Source: a virus. From it: a DNA stretch of 37,905 nucleotides. A program made the position numbers and the translations under genes. Where the stretch lies: positions 1 to 37,905 of IMG/VR virus record IMGVR_UViG_3300047393_000016; one strand, given 5' to 3'. A model generated the notes under the pieces. It saw only the letters and a program-made list of their open reading frames with translations. It had not been told where the DNA came from and did not search any database. This document shows, piece by piece, positions 9,167 through 18,637 of this stretch (position 1 is the stretch's first letter; every line of letters starts with the position of its first letter).

Positions 9167-9721
9167 TTATCCTTTATTGTTTAATAACAAACCCTTATCT
9201 AGGGATTTATCAAAGTTAGCTTGACTTTGCATCATTTGAGCACCACTAGCAACACCTTGAGCCATACCAGAAACACCTTGCATTACACCTTCTTTTCCAG
9301 CATTATACTGCGAAGATAAAGCGGCAACATCGGCTTGGTATCTTTGTTCTTTTACACCTTGAATTCTAGCTTCATCTTGAGCTCTTATCTGGTCTATTTG
9401 TTTTTGTTGCATATCTAAGTCAGCTCCTATTTGTCTATTAGCAACGTTTTGTTGTGCATTTAAACCACTAAGACCACCTACTATACCTCTTATACCTCCA
9501 CTTCTCAAAGCATCTACACCAGTAGAAAATTGTCTACCAAGTTCTTCTCTTTGTAAATCAGCACCCATAGTACTAACCTGTAACCCTTCAGCTATGTTAG
9601 TAGGCTCTGGTATCTTTAAATTCTCTAAAGCACTTTTAGCTTCACTAGCTTGTTTAGCAGAACTGATAGCTTGATAAGCTCCTCCAGCTACAGCTATAGC
9701 TGCACTCGTAATTGCTGCCAT
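9167..9721 (-). CDS. Small Ala/Gln-rich internal virion protein
   Basis: 184 residues. The N-terminus (MAAITSAAIAVAGGAYQAIS) is a short amphipathic/hydrophobic helix of the kind found at the start of podovirus internal proteins such as T7 gp14. The rest is a Gln/Ala/Gly-rich helix with repeated QANF, QQNVANRQ and MQQKQIDQ segments. It lies first in the three-gene internal-protein set and just after the acetyltransferase. Membrane insertion during DNA ejection is a plausible role but is inferred from analogy. No similarity to a named protein could be established by reading alone. Confidence 0.55.
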   Translation of the reverse strand: MAAITSAAIAVAGGAYQAISSAKQASEAKSALENLKIPEPTNIAEGLQVSTMGADLQREELGRQFSTGVDALRSGGIRGIVGGLSGLNAQQNVANRQIGADLDMQQKQIDQIRAQDEARIQGVKEQRYQADVAALSSQYNAGKEGVMQGVSGMAQGVASGAQMMQSQANFDKSLDKGLLLNNKG

Positions 9722-9722
9722 A

Positions 9723-10115
9723 TTATAATCTTTTTATATATTCGTTACAATTTTTACTTCCCTCTGAAAAACCACACTCCAAATACTTGTTTTGTAGCCC
9801 CTCGTTTTTTAAAGACGCATAAGCTATCGTATAACCGTTGTTTTTACCTATAGAGCATAAAATGTCTATTACATTAGTTATCGCGTCTCTACGGTCTTCT
9901 TTATGCCTTACATTTGGATTTGAAACGATAAACTCAATCCAACAAGTCTCACTATTTGTAAAATATATAAACCCAGCACATATATCAACACCATCTTTGT
10001 TCACAATCACACCAGAGTCAGGTAACATTTCTAAAGGAGGAGCTGGGAATTTCCAAAAACTCCACCATTCAACTAGCGTTTCGTAGTCTAATTTTTCTAT
10101 GTATCTAAACTCCAT
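9723..10115 (-). CDS. GNAT-like N-acetyltransferase
   Basis: 130 residues from the ATG at 10115. A longer frame exists only through a TTG at 10133 that overlaps the promoter -7 box, so the ATG is preferred. Features consistent with a GNAT fold are the N-terminal strand-helix with a Trp-rich segment (WWSFW), the ICAGFIYF strand, CWIEFIVSNPNVRHKEDRR as beta-4 and the acetyl-CoA loop, and LQNKYLECGF as the last helix and strand. GNAT-like genes occur among structural genes of several podoviruses, possibly to modify a virion or host protein. The acetyl-CoA loop is not a textbook Q/RxxGxG/A, so catalysis is uncertain. It is the only gene of the distal tail block with its own visible promoter. Confidence 0.6.
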   Translation of the reverse strand: MEFRYIEKLDYETLVEWWSFWKFPAPPLEMLPDSGVIVNKDGVDICAGFIYFTNSETCWIEFIVSNPNVRHKEDRRDAITNVIDILCSIGKNNGYTIAYASLKNEGLQNKYLECGFSEGSKNCNEYIKRL

Positions 10116-10130
10116 TGTATTTGATTTATG

Positions 10131-10138
10131 CAAAGATA
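10131..10138 (-). promoter_or_regulatory. -7 promoter element for the acetyltransferase and internal-protein genes
   Basis: TATCTTTG followed by CA on the minus strand, 15 bases before the chosen ATG at 10115. It matches TAnnTTTG. No TTTG is found at the expected -33 distance because that region is an alternating A/T tract. Confidence 0.45.
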
Positions 10139-10140
10139 CT

Positions 10141-10170
10141 TAATTATATATATTTATATATATATATTAG
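10141..10170. other. A/T-only dyad tract
   Basis: About 30 bases of A and T only, with an approximate dyad (TAAT, alternating AT, TTTAT, alternating AT, ATTA). It separates the acetyltransferase promoter from three 23-bp-spaced repeats. Such tracts melt easily; with the repeats this resembles an unwinding element next to iterons, but could equally be an upstream promoter element. Confidence 0.5.
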
Positions 10171-10181
10171 TATTATCTTTA

Positions 10182-10247
10182 AACTTTTCTTTAATACCCT
10201 ATCAAAGATTTGTTTAATACCCTATATAACTTTTCTTTAATACCTAT
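10182..10247. repeat. Three direct repeats with a 23-bp period
   Basis: The core TTTAATACCCTAT starts at 10190, 10213 and 10236 (the third copy lacks one C), so the spacing is exactly 23 bp. Copies one and three also share the preceding AACTTTTC, making 20 of 21 positions identical; the middle copy differs upstream of the core. The third copy overlaps the stop codon of the tail gene at 10244. The repeat is extragenic otherwise. Regular spacing of about two helical turns suggests protein binding on one face of the DNA. Confidence 0.75.
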
Positions 10248-11002
10248 TTGTAGGATTTAAACACTTCTGCGTTTACAGAGAATATATCTTGTTTTGTTCC
10301 AATACCAGTAGAAGTCAATTTCACTTTTGCAAAATAACCTTTGACACCAAAACTTTCGGCCTCTGAATTTTTAGCTATAAAATAAAATGCATTATTCTCT
10401 ATGGTTACTGGAGGAGATGGAGTTACTGTTGTTAATTGGTATCCATCAAAGGAAACTAATCTACCAACTTTTACGTTTGTACCATCACTAGGTTTTACAA
10501 AATATAAACAATCTTCCTCAGATAAGAAAGATGGTAATGAAGTAAATGTATATGTATTACCGCTCCTTGATATTGGTGTTCCTAAACCTTGAATAGACAA
10601 GTGAGAGAAGTCTAATAAATCATCTCCATTTCTTCTTATGTATCCATAGCTCTCTCCTTCTCTAATCTCAAATTGAGAACTGTTTATATATCCAGAGTCT
10701 AAGTTACTTAATACTTCTAAATCCCAGTTTTTATCACTAGATTCTAATGATATGGTTTTAAAATGTTTTACATCACTAGGATCTTGATTAAACGCAAACT
10801 CAATATATGAATCGTGATTTACTAAAGAGCCAATGCTATTGTAAAAGTAATTCTTAGGAGATGTTTCTGAGTGGTGTTTAAAAAGTTGACCACACTTAAA
10901 AGAATAGAAACTATTACCAAGTCTAGACATCCATTCTGGACTATAAGACCAGAATGTTGTCCATCCATTATTTTTTTCATCAAAAGATATAGTACTTGAC
11001 AT
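10244..11002 (-). CDS. Tail structural protein of crAss-like type
   Basis: 252 residues, beta-rich, with no transmembrane segment. The beginning (WTTFWSYSPEWMSRLGNSFY followed by SFKCGQLFKHH) and the FKTISLES segment near 82-89 resemble a structural protein that in crAss-like phages lies beside the stabilization protein and forms part of the tail. This is recalled from family knowledge and was not searched. It is the last gene of the tail run; its stop codon lies within the first repeat of the 23-bp array. Confidence 0.55.
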   Translation of the reverse strand: MSSTISFDEKNNGWTTFWSYSPEWMSRLGNSFYSFKCGQLFKHHSETSPKNYFYNSIGSLVNHDSYIEFAFNQDPSDVKHFKTISLESSDKNWDLEVLSNLDSGYINSSQFEIREGESYGYIRRNGDDLLDFSHLSIQGLGTPISRSGNTYTFTSLPSFLSEEDCLYFVKPSDGTNVKVGRLVSFDGYQLTTVTPSPPVTIENNAFYFIAKNSEAESFGVKGYFAKVKLTSTGIGTKQDIFSVNAEVFKSYK

Positions 11003-11019
11003 TTATTTTTTTTTAATTA

Positions 11020-12555
11020 TTAAGATGTTCCTACAGTTACAGTATTATTTATTATATCCACAGTTATAACTACGCTTGAAGTCAATAAGAAACTCTGATT
11101 AGTTGATGGATTTAAAACTTCCTCTTGATTAGTTCCAGCTAAATTTTGTTTAAATACTTGCATCCAGCTAGAATCAGAATGATAATTTGCAGAACCGTTA
11201 GAGTCGTATGAATTAGGAACCAATTTAAACTTAACAACACCTCTATTTGGAGAACCGATCCAGTCAGATCCGTTAGATAATTCAGTAGCTTCTAATTGAG
11301 ATATATCAAAATAACTTACTCTGTCATATGAATTTGCAATAAAATTACTTGAATTGTAATAAGTTTGAGGGTCTCCATTTATAAATGTTTTAGATGGATA
11401 ATTTAATAAATCTGTTTGTAAACCAGCAGATATATTTAAATAAGAAGTAGGTATTATATATCCATTTGAAATAAATGGTATTAATGCTAGCTCATCTATA
11501 TTACTATCGAATACATTATATGTTGAATTAAAATTACCAGCATTATTTAAACTACCCTTACCTAAATTTTTCCATATCCATTCACCTCCATTAGAATTAA
11601 CAAAAACACCAGCAACTAAATTAAACTGAGCCCTATTGCAACCGTGTCCATTAGAGTATCCATTTGGAAAATTACTTAACACTATTGGAGAAGTTGTTTT
11701 TGGAGAGCTTCCAGTTCCTCCACTAGTCATAACTGTTTGAAAGTAATTAAGTTTAAATTCCATACTAACCAAAGTAGCAAATATAGAGTTTACAGATAAT
11801 ACTTGTTGAGTAGCATTTGAAGGATTGTCTAAATCATTGACCTGTAATATAACTGAATAGTTAGCTCCAGCTGGTACTGGACCAGATATTGTAAATGTAT
11901 TAGTTCCAGATGTTTGAACAAGAGTCCAACTAGGTGGTAATGATGAATTAGAAGCTATAGAAACAATCAATATATCAGAAGGTGCATCTGGATCAGATAC
12001 GGTTCCTGTGTAAGTATATATATCTCCTGGAGATCCAGTAAATGGAGGAGCTATTTGATTAAATATAGGAGCGTCTGATATAGCTATTACAGTACCAGAT
12101 ACAGTTGAGATATTACTTTCGTTTCCATTTGAAATTAATTTAAAATTAAACGGACTAACAGATCCATAATAATTTAAAAAGGGTTTAAATGTAATAACAT
12201 TCCCAAATGATGAAAGAGTATATGGAACAGAACTTATTTTTAAAGAAGTTCCTAAGTCGTATATATCTCCTTGTAATGTGTTTGGCAATGAAGTTATTAC
12301 ATAATTAGGATTAGGTAAATCACTAGTACCAATTAAGCTTACATTTACATTTACATCTTCATTTGTTAAAAAAGTAACTGGACTTGAAGTAACTGTTACT
12401 GGACAAGTCTCAATATTTGTTAATTTACCAAAAACCTGTCTTCTGTATATTCCAGAAATAGAATAGTATCCATCTGGAGCCTTTCTTAAAAATCCTGCGT
12501 CTTCGTATACAGAAGTAGCTGTATTAAAATCTATTGAATCTATATAAAATATCAT
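11020..12555 (-). CDS. Tail protein with Ig-like/cadherin-like domains
   Basis: 511 residues. The first ~45 residues (RKAPDGYYSISGIYRRQV) look like a virion-attachment end shared with structural genes. Residues about 55-160 and 165-255 are two beta-sandwich repeats. The second contains PPFTGSPGDIYTYTG, LPPSWTL and FTISGPVPAGANYSV, which is typical of putative Ig-like or cadherin-like domains that bind carbohydrates or cell surfaces. The C-terminal half is Ser/Asn/Thr-rich and likely beta. It probably decorates the tail and contacts the host surface. Only 4 bases separate it from the upstream 125-residue gene. Confidence 0.6.
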   Translation of the reverse strand: MIFYIDSIDFNTATSVYEDAGFLRKAPDGYYSISGIYRRQVFGKLTNIETCPVTVTSSPVTFLTNEDVNVNVSLIGTSDLPNPNYVITSLPNTLQGDIYDLGTSLKISSVPYTLSSFGNVITFKPFLNYYGSVSPFNFKLISNGNESNISTVSGTVIAISDAPIFNQIAPPFTGSPGDIYTYTGTVSDPDAPSDILIVSIASNSSLPPSWTLVQTSGTNTFTISGPVPAGANYSVILQVNDLDNPSNATQQVLSVNSIFATLVSMEFKLNYFQTVMTSGGTGSSPKTTSPIVLSNFPNGYSNGHGCNRAQFNLVAGVFVNSNGGEWIWKNLGKGSLNNAGNFNSTYNVFDSNIDELALIPFISNGYIIPTSYLNISAGLQTDLLNYPSKTFINGDPQTYYNSSNFIANSYDRVSYFDISQLEATELSNGSDWIGSPNRGVVKFKLVPNSYDSNGSANYHSDSSWMQVFKQNLAGTNQEEVLNPSTNQSFLLTSSVVITVDIINNTVTVGTS

Positions 12556-12559
12556 CTAT

Positions 12560-12937
12560 TTATTTTTTAAATAACACATAATCAAAACTTAAATTTTGAT
12601 CTATACCAGCAACTTCTCTAAGAGCTAATTTAAAACCTGTTGACGTTTTTTCCCTAACAGACCACATCACATCATTATCCATATCGTAATTAGTAGACGC
12701 TCCAACTAGTGATCCAGTAACTATATAGTCAGATGTACCTACACTACTAAAAGTTATAGTTTTTAACATATCAGTTGAAGTCAAATTACCTATAAAATAA
12801 GTTCCCTTTAGCAATGGAGATGAATCAGATATAAAGTTCAATATAGCTGTCTCTACAGCTCTATGTTTAAGAGCCGTTATATTTGTTGCGCTTTCTAGAT
12901 TAGTATCTATTAAGCTTTGTACTTCTGCTTTTGTCAT
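12560..12937 (-). CDS. Small tail-associated protein
   Basis: 125 residues. A helical N-terminus (TKAEVQSLIDTNLES...KHRAVETAILNFI) is followed by a short beta-rich C-terminal domain. Small proteins of this plan, with a helical adaptor starting MTKAEVQ and ending in a beta domain, are frequent among tail and fibre genes of Bacteroidota phages. It is placed between the stabilization protein and the Ig-domain protein, with gaps of 7 and 4 bases, so co-translation is likely. The precise role is not known. Confidence 0.55.
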   Translation of the reverse strand: MTKAEVQSLIDTNLESATNITALKHRAVETAILNFISDSSPLLKGTYFIGNLTSTDMLKTITFSSVGTSDYIVTGSLVGASTNYDMDNDVMWSVREKTSTGFKLALREVAGIDQNLSFDYVLFKK

Positions 12938-12944
12938 ATTTTTT

Positions 12945-15900
12945 TTAATTTATAAAATAATCTGTTGAATAATCTGTTTCTGTGTAATCTTGCAAAGATA
13001 AACATTTACAAGCTTGGTCTATACTAGTTTCGCTATAACATAAATCTATTTCATATGCAATTATTCCACAATTTTTTACATCTATATAATCCCAAACTAA
13101 ATGTAAGATTTGATTACTTGATCTAGTAAATGCAAAATCAATATAATTTTCAGAACCATTATCTGTTACTATAGGATAAGTAGCAAATTCTAATATCTGT
13201 TGTGCATCTAAAGCCATATCGGAAACGACATAACCTATTCTATTACATCCAGTAAAAGTTCCAGTACCTTTAATCGAACTAACTCTTATAGTTGAATTAT
13301 TGTATGGTATTTCATTTTCTCCTTCAAAGCCAGTGTCTGAATCAAATCTAGCAATTCCATTAGAAGGGAATATATCTAAAGCTGATGAAAACCCACTAGT
13401 TCCAGTAGCTGAATTTGTCCAAGAATATTTATTAGTCATTGACAATCCTGTATCTGTATCGTCTCCTACAACCAATGTTATGACCTCTAATTCTGGATTT
13501 ATAATACAGTTATTAGTTAATGATAAAGCACCTATACTTACCTCTCTATTATATATAATAAGCGTTCCTTTATTTTGGCTAGATGTTTTAGATATTGATA
13601 TTCCACCAGTACCAGTTCTATCATTAAATATAGATGTAACTCCATTAGTAGTAAACTCAAAATCAAATACACTTCCACTTTCTATTACATAATTAAATAT
13701 ATGTGTTCCTATATTAACTCCTAAGTCAACTTCGTATGTATAAGATGAATTAGGTTTTATGTTTATCCAATCTATATGTTGACCACATAGCAACATACTT
13801 TTATATTCTTTTTCTTCATTAGATAAAGATAATATATACTCATCACGAACTGGATCAAAGCCAGCAGGTTTAAAATTAAGTTTATAATCTCTTAAGTTAT
13901 CTCTAAACCAATCTTTCATTTTGTATTTAGATATTGGCTCTAATCCATCTCCTCCTAATCTTAATACAGCTCCTTTATTAGTATCTGTAAAATACAATGA
14001 ATTAGCATAATAAGCAAAGCTCTCTGGGTTCTTACTTATACCCCACTCACCAGCAAAAGGAACTTCTTGACCAAGAACTTCTTCAATAGAAGATATTTGA
14101 CCACCACCAACTGCGTCATAAAGAACGTTTTTATTATACAAAACTCTATGTACCTTATCCTCTTGAAATATTATTAAATCATTATCCCTAGAGTGTATTT
14201 TTTGAATACTACCGTATTTATCATCTAAATCTTTATAGTTTCCTCTAGATAGATTAAATTCATTAAGTGAGTTGTAACTAGTTGTTTTGTCAAATGCACC
14301 ACTATAAGTTAATGAAGCTATATTTCTTACTTCTTTATAACCATCTAATTGTACGGCATTTGGTCTTGAATTCATCGATAAGAAATTCTTGTTGAAAGAA
14401 TCTTTAATTATGTAACTTTCAGCTCCATTTCCTTGAGAAAAACAGTTAAACCAATCTATATTTATTACAGCTGGAGAAATTGCAGTTTGATTAGAATCTA
14501 AAGAATTACTTTGAACTCTAGATAAATGTTTTCCATCTTGTATTAAATAAGTATCTTGAGTCTCAAAAAATATCTCTGAATTATTCTCATCTGGATCTGT
14601 CTCGAATATTAAAAGACTTATACCAGAAGTTATAGTAACCTTTGAATCCATAAATGAACTTCTTTGACCACTACCATTAACTATATTTTTTACTTTTAAA
14701 TACAACAATCCGTTATCTCTTACAAATTGATGAGGTAATGAATCTTCAAAAACACCAAGTCCATTTGCTTCTGTTTCAAACCAATCTTCAAAAGTATCAT
14801 AACTATCACTTGAAACAAATTGTTTTTTAAACTCTTCATTTGCTGGAGCTTTACCGTATTTTATACTAGTTATAGACATATCTATAAACGTACCAGGAGT
14901 TATCTTTATGTCTTCTATAACGCCAGCTGCGTTTTTATTAGAAAATGGACCTATATTTAAAAAAAAGTAATCACCATGACTTTCAGCATGATTCACTAAG
15001 TCATAAAAGTTTTTTTCTACCCTATCTATGTTTAAAGATCCATTTGCCTTTACTTTTATATATACTCCTTCTTTTTCTATTATATCTACATCAGAAGGAT
15101 TTTTGTTTCCCTCTATAAAATCTTTTATTTTTGTTGCGTATTCTAATATCTGTATTTTTTCTATAGATTCAGATATTCCACTTACATTTTTTTTAACTAT
15201 TATATAATCACCTTCCCTTACTTTTTGTTTATCTTGACCCTCAAGTCTTATCCATAAAAATGAATCTTCTTTATACGCAAATACACCATATATTGTTTGG
15301 TAATTTAACTTACTATCTTTTATAAATACCTTATATCTATTAGCCCATTTAGGTGGATTACTATTTATTTGCATTTGTAATTGATTCTTTGTATAGCTAC
15401 TATCAATAGGTATAAAAGAAGTGTTGTTTTTACTAGTTAATACAGTAGAATATCTTCCATCATCATCTAGATAAACAATACCAGCTTCATAACTCCTATT
15501 GGATTTACAACTAGAAAAAGCATTACCAGTTGAAAGATAAATACTAACAGTATCTTCTTTTATTATATAATATTCATTTCCAGAAGTATGTGATATATAT
15601 GGTATCTTTATCTTTAAAATATTTGGATAACCAGAAGTTATTATTTCATATGGATAATAAACAGCTACATCACCAACTGGAACGGTATTAGTAAAGTCGT
15701 AATTAGAAAATTGATTTGTAGCAACTACATTTATGAAGTTTATAAACTCTTCTGATATAGATAAATCATAAGCTGTTTCATAGTCTTTATCTAAATAAAA
15801 AGACAAATCAGATAAATAATTACCAAAAAACGGAGTTAAACTACTAGATCTAAATGATATATTTATTATTTTACCACTTTTTAATTGTGAATCATCAAGA

Positions 15901-17057
15901 GTTATACTCAACGTATCGTTTTCTGTTAAAGTATTTAACAATGAAAAAGACAAGTCTATGTCTGAAAATTGTTGAGAAGTAAAACCTAACTCAAAATCAA
16001 CGTCTATTTTCTTTTCATCTAAATCAATTAAATCCCTTCCTTCAGTATAATTACCGAATATTAATCTATTACCAATAAACTCTTGTGATTTCGCTAATGT
16101 AGGTACGTTGTCATATAGTCTATTAACTTCGTCTTCTGGAAGTATAGAATATATTTTATTATTTGAAAATAAAAATGTTTTATTTGAATTATTTCCGTAA
16201 CCTTCTTTTGATTTATTAAAATTATCTATTACGTATATATTATTGCTATTACTTTCTTTGAATAATAACTGTATATCGGTAACGTTTTTATCTCCAGTGT
16301 TAAATTTTATGTTTATAGCGTTAAACGAATTTACCATTCCATTGTTTTCTTGTGTAGAAAAATTAAATGAAAAATCAGATGGGTAAAATTGAGGGTTACT
16401 AAATGAAGACGAAGCGCTATACTCTCCATCTAAATATTTATATCTATATCCAAAAGAAAGAAACCTCTCTTTTATATTACTTTCTGTTCCGTCTCCAAAT
16501 TGCGTAGGAGTACACATAGGAGCTTCAAAAGGAGCTCTCTTATGCAAACTTATGTCTTGTGTATTAAAATCGTTTACAGCGAGTGTTTTGCATCTATTTA
16601 TGTTTATACATCTTATAGGATTCAAGTCGTCTGTCCATATCAATAACTTTTCTTTGTTAAAAGAGTTATATATCACATTAACACCAGTAATTTTATATTC
16701 AGAATTGAAATTCAAAATATTATTTTCTGGAGATCTATTATCTGCTAATATAATAGATGTAGATTCGTTATTTAAAATATCGTATTCATATATGAAATTA
16801 CCGATACTTGAAGTTACAAACCAATATATACATTCATTACCTTCATCAGTTACGCTTCCAATAGTTATTGCATCAGTTGGTATTGATAAATTTGTTAACT
16901 TATCAAATCCATTTGCTTTTTGAATAAGACCAACACTAGAATCATTTGAGTTTGTAACTAGTATATTTTGAGCATCTATATATTCTCCTTCTGGTATCAA
17001 TCGAACATCGAAATCTTTGTTCATTGATCCATTTACAAAAGTTTTTTTTAACTCCAT
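12945..17057 (-). CDS. Tail stabilization protein, crAss-like
   Basis: A long protein of about 1,370 residues. I use the ATG at 17057 one base after the upstream stop; the longer frame to 17081 would need a GTG inside the upstream gene. The start (MELKKTFVNGSMNKDFDVRL followed by IPEGEYIDAQN and VGLIQ) is the recognisable N-terminal segment of stabilization proteins in crAss-like phages and related podoviruses, which bind the portal/ring complex and form the tail hub. The body is beta-rich and Ser/Asn-rich with many short strands, and near 985-1090 has a segment (DLIIFQEDKVHRVLYNKN) also typical of the family. The C-terminus has two Cys pairs. It follows two connector genes, consistent with tail assembly order. 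Confidence 0.7.
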   Translation of the reverse strand: MELKKTFVNGSMNKDFDVRLIPEGEYIDAQNILVTNSNDSSVGLIQKANGFDKLTNLSIPTDAITIGSVTDEGNECIYWFVTSSIGNFIYEYDILNNESTSIILADNRSPENNILNFNSEYKITGVNVIYNSFNKEKLLIWTDDLNPIRCININRCKTLAVNDFNTQDISLHKRAPFEAPMCTPTQFGDGTESNIKERFLSFGYRYKYLDGEYSASSSFSNPQFYPSDFSFNFSTQENNGMVNSFNAINIKFNTGDKNVTDIQLLFKESNSNNIYVIDNFNKSKEGYGNNSNKTFLFSNNKIYSILPEDEVNRLYDNVPTLAKSQEFIGNRLIFGNYTEGRDLIDLDEKKIDVDFELGFTSQQFSDIDLSFSLLNTLTENDTLSITLDDSQLKSGKIINISFRSSSLTPFFGNYLSDLSFYLDKDYETAYDLSISEEFINFINVVATNQFSNYDFTNTVPVGDVAVYYPYEIITSGYPNILKIKIPYISHTSGNEYYIIKEDTVSIYLSTGNAFSSCKSNRSYEAGIVYLDDDGRYSTVLTSKNNTSFIPIDSSYTKNQLQMQINSNPPKWANRYKVFIKDSKLNYQTIYGVFAYKEDSFLWIRLEGQDKQKVREGDYIIVKKNVSGISESIEKIQILEYATKIKDFIEGNKNPSDVDIIEKEGVYIKVKANGSLNIDRVEKNFYDLVNHAESHGDYFFLNIGPFSNKNAAGVIEDIKITPGTFIDMSITSIKYGKAPANEEFKKQFVSSDSYDTFEDWFETEANGLGVFEDSLPHQFVRDNGLLYLKVKNIVNGSGQRSSFMDSKVTITSGISLLIFETDPDENNSEIFFETQDTYLIQDGKHLSRVQSNSLDSNQTAISPAVINIDWFNCFSQGNGAESYIIKDSFNKNFLSMNSRPNAVQLDGYKEVRNIASLTYSGAFDKTTSYNSLNEFNLSRGNYKDLDDKYGSIQKIHSRDNDLIIFQEDKVHRVLYNKNVLYDAVGGGQISSIEEVLGQEVPFAGEWGISKNPESFAYYANSLYFTDTNKGAVLRLGGDGLEPISKYKMKDWFRDNLRDYKLNFKPAGFDPVRDEYILSLSNEEKEYKSMLLCGQHIDWINIKPNSSYTYEVDLGVNIGTHIFNYVIESGSVFDFEFTTNGVTSIFNDRTGTGGISISKTSSQNKGTLIIYNREVSIGALSLTNNCIINPELEVITLVVGDDTDTGLSMTNKYSWTNSATGTSGFSSALDIFPSNGIARFDSDTGFEGENEIPYNNSTIRVSSIKGTGTFTGCNRIGYVVSDMALDAQQILEFATYPIVTDNGSENYIDFAFTRSSNQILHLVWDYIDVKNCGIIAYEIDLCYSETSIDQACKCLSLQDYTETDYSTDYFIN

Positions 17058-17058
17058 A

Positions 17059-17925
17059 TTATTTTGTCCAATTGCTTGCACCTCTCATAGATTGTAAAAT
17101 TTCATCGTAACGAATATTTGACATTCTTATTTTGGTATTGTTTCTAATAGCTCTGTATTCATTCCTAGCTCTTTGAACTATATATTCTTGAACTCCGAAC
17201 TTATTCGTAAGTATCTCATATTTTATAAACTGATATAAAAACTTCTCTGCTAATTTATTTACTTTTATCTCGTCTTCTGATAGATCAGAAAGACCATCTG
17301 ATAAATACTCAACAACAATTGTTTTGCCAGTAAGATCAGAGCTAAATCTCATAACTCCTAGGTTTTTATTTAAAACAAAAGTTCCGTTTTGATTAGCTGT
17401 TTTTCCATCCATGCCAAATCTAGCACCATATAAAAGATCATTGCTATCTTCTTTATTGGTTTTTGGACTAGCGCTATTTATTTCTGTAGTAGAAGTACCT
17501 TGTAAAGCATCTCCATTATTATCAAATAATATATTGTAGTCGTTATCTTGAAGATAAGAACTTACTATTCCAGATTGATTATTTTTTATTATCGGTCTAA
17601 AATTACCATTGTCATCAACCCAACTAACTCTAACATAATTTATAAAATCTTTTGGAACTGGTAATTGTAAATTAGTAGGTAACTCTAATTCTAAAGCCTT
17701 TACTTCTTTTGCCACATCATAATTTAACTCTTGCAATCCTCTTTTTGCGTGAAAAACAACTTCGTATCTTTTACAATCGTTTATTATTTTATCATCTCCA
17801 ACATACATCATATAAAAGTTATTTATAATATCTTTTAATTGTGTATATTGATAACCACCCCAATTTTCATCAGATGGATTTACATTACTATTCTCATAAT
17901 ATTCAAAGTCTGTTATCTGAGCCAT
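17059..17925 (-). CDS. Head-tail ring/adaptor protein
   Basis: 288 residues. Residues 40-100 carry DCKRYEVVFHAKRGLQELNYD, LPTNLQLPVPKDFINYVRVSWVDD and PI. That is the helical-then-beta plan of the ring or adaptor proteins that sit below the portal in crAss-like phages and podoviruses. C-terminal helices (KLAEKFLYQFIKYEILTNK) would complete such a fold. It lies between the other connector gene and the stabilization protein with a one-base gap to the latter. The assignment combines recalled motifs with position. Confidence 0.6.
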   Translation of the reverse strand: MAQITDFEYYENSNVNPSDENWGGYQYTQLKDIINNFYMMYVGDDKIINDCKRYEVVFHAKRGLQELNYDVAKEVKALELELPTNLQLPVPKDFINYVRVSWVDDNGNFRPIIKNNQSGIVSSYLQDNDYNILFDNNGDALQGTSTTEINSASPKTNKEDSNDLLYGARFGMDGKTANQNGTFVLNKNLGVMRFSSDLTGKTIVVEYLSDGLSDLSEDEIKVNKLAEKFLYQFIKYEILTNKFGVQEYIVQRARNEYRAIRNNTKIRMSNIRYDEILQSMRGASNWTK

Positions 17926-17938
17926 ATCTTATTAACTT

Positions 17939-18619
17939 TTATTTTAAGTTTTCTTTGTCTTCAAGTGCTATAGCTGCTCCAACAATATCAGCTTCTCTTA
18001 TATTTAATCCAGAGTACTTTAGTATTTTTACAATTAGTTTAAGTTTATCTTCAAAACCAACTTCAAAATCTTGGAATCCTTGTTTAGATTGATTAAATAA
18101 TGGATTACCTCCTACCATTTCATATGTCCAGTTAGGGTCTTTAGGATTTCTAAAGTACATTAACTTAACATTTGTCTCTATTGTTTCTGGGTATACTTTA
18201 TAATTATTATTGTATTTTATATATCCTGGATAAAAAACACTAGGACCAACTAGAGTGTTTGTTAAAAAATAACTTAATTTATCCCTTGGTATCTCCTCAA
18301 TTTCTTTATCATTATACATCAATGTTATAGCTGTATATAAATCAGATGGAGCTTTAAATAAATCAGTTACTGTATCAAAAACAAGAGATGTTGGAGGAAC
18401 TGCAAATACATCCATTCCTTCCTTTGCTTTTTTGATTATCTCTTTGTAATTTGTTCTTGAGTTCTTACCAACTAGACTCTTGTTGTAATCATAAAAATAA
18501 TCATCTACTACCTCCTGTTGAGCTTGTTTAGCAAAAGTGTTAAACTGTAATGGAGTTATGTATCCACGGCTTTCTTTATTCAACACAAAGTCAACCATGT
18601 TTCTTACGTCATTAATCAT
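17939..18619 (-). CDS. Head-tail connector/ring protein
   Basis: 226 residues from ATG 18619. The frame extends 21 bases further only through a TTG that is part of the promoter -7 element, so the internal ATG is the likely start. N-terminal helices (MINDVRNMVDFVLNKESRG, FNTFAKQAQQEVVDDYF), then FAVPPTSLVFDTVTDLF and a beta region with YPETIETNVKLMYFRNP. Proteins of this plan form a ring under the portal in crAss-like phages. It is the first gene after a strong terminator and has its own promoter, starting the connector-tail transcript. Confidence 0.55.
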   Translation of the reverse strand: MINDVRNMVDFVLNKESRGYITPLQFNTFAKQAQQEVVDDYFYDYNKSLVGKNSRTNYKEIIKKAKEGMDVFAVPPTSLVFDTVTDLFKAPSDLYTAITLMYNDKEIEEIPRDKLSYFLTNTLVGPSVFYPGYIKYNNNYKVYPETIETNVKLMYFRNPKDPNWTYEMVGGNPLFNQSKQGFQDFEVGFEDKLKLIVKILKYSGLNIREADIVGAAIALEDKENLK

Positions 18620-18637
18620 AATAATATCTATTTTGTG

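Noticed and set aside
10115-10133. TTG start for the acetyltransferase gene at 10133
   Set aside because: The TTG is part of the TATCTTTG promoter box; the ATG at 10115 is preferred. The same reasoning moves the connector gene start from 18640 to 18619.
13300-13692. 130-codon plus-strand frame inside the stabilization gene
   Set aside because: Antisense shadow; low-complexity residues and no supporting signals. The same holds for other plus-strand frames within the leftward block.
17057-17081. Longer start of the stabilization protein (GTG at 17081)
   Set aside because: It would overlap the upstream gene by 23 bases, whereas the ATG at 17057 follows the upstream stop by one base and begins with the family-like MELKKTF.
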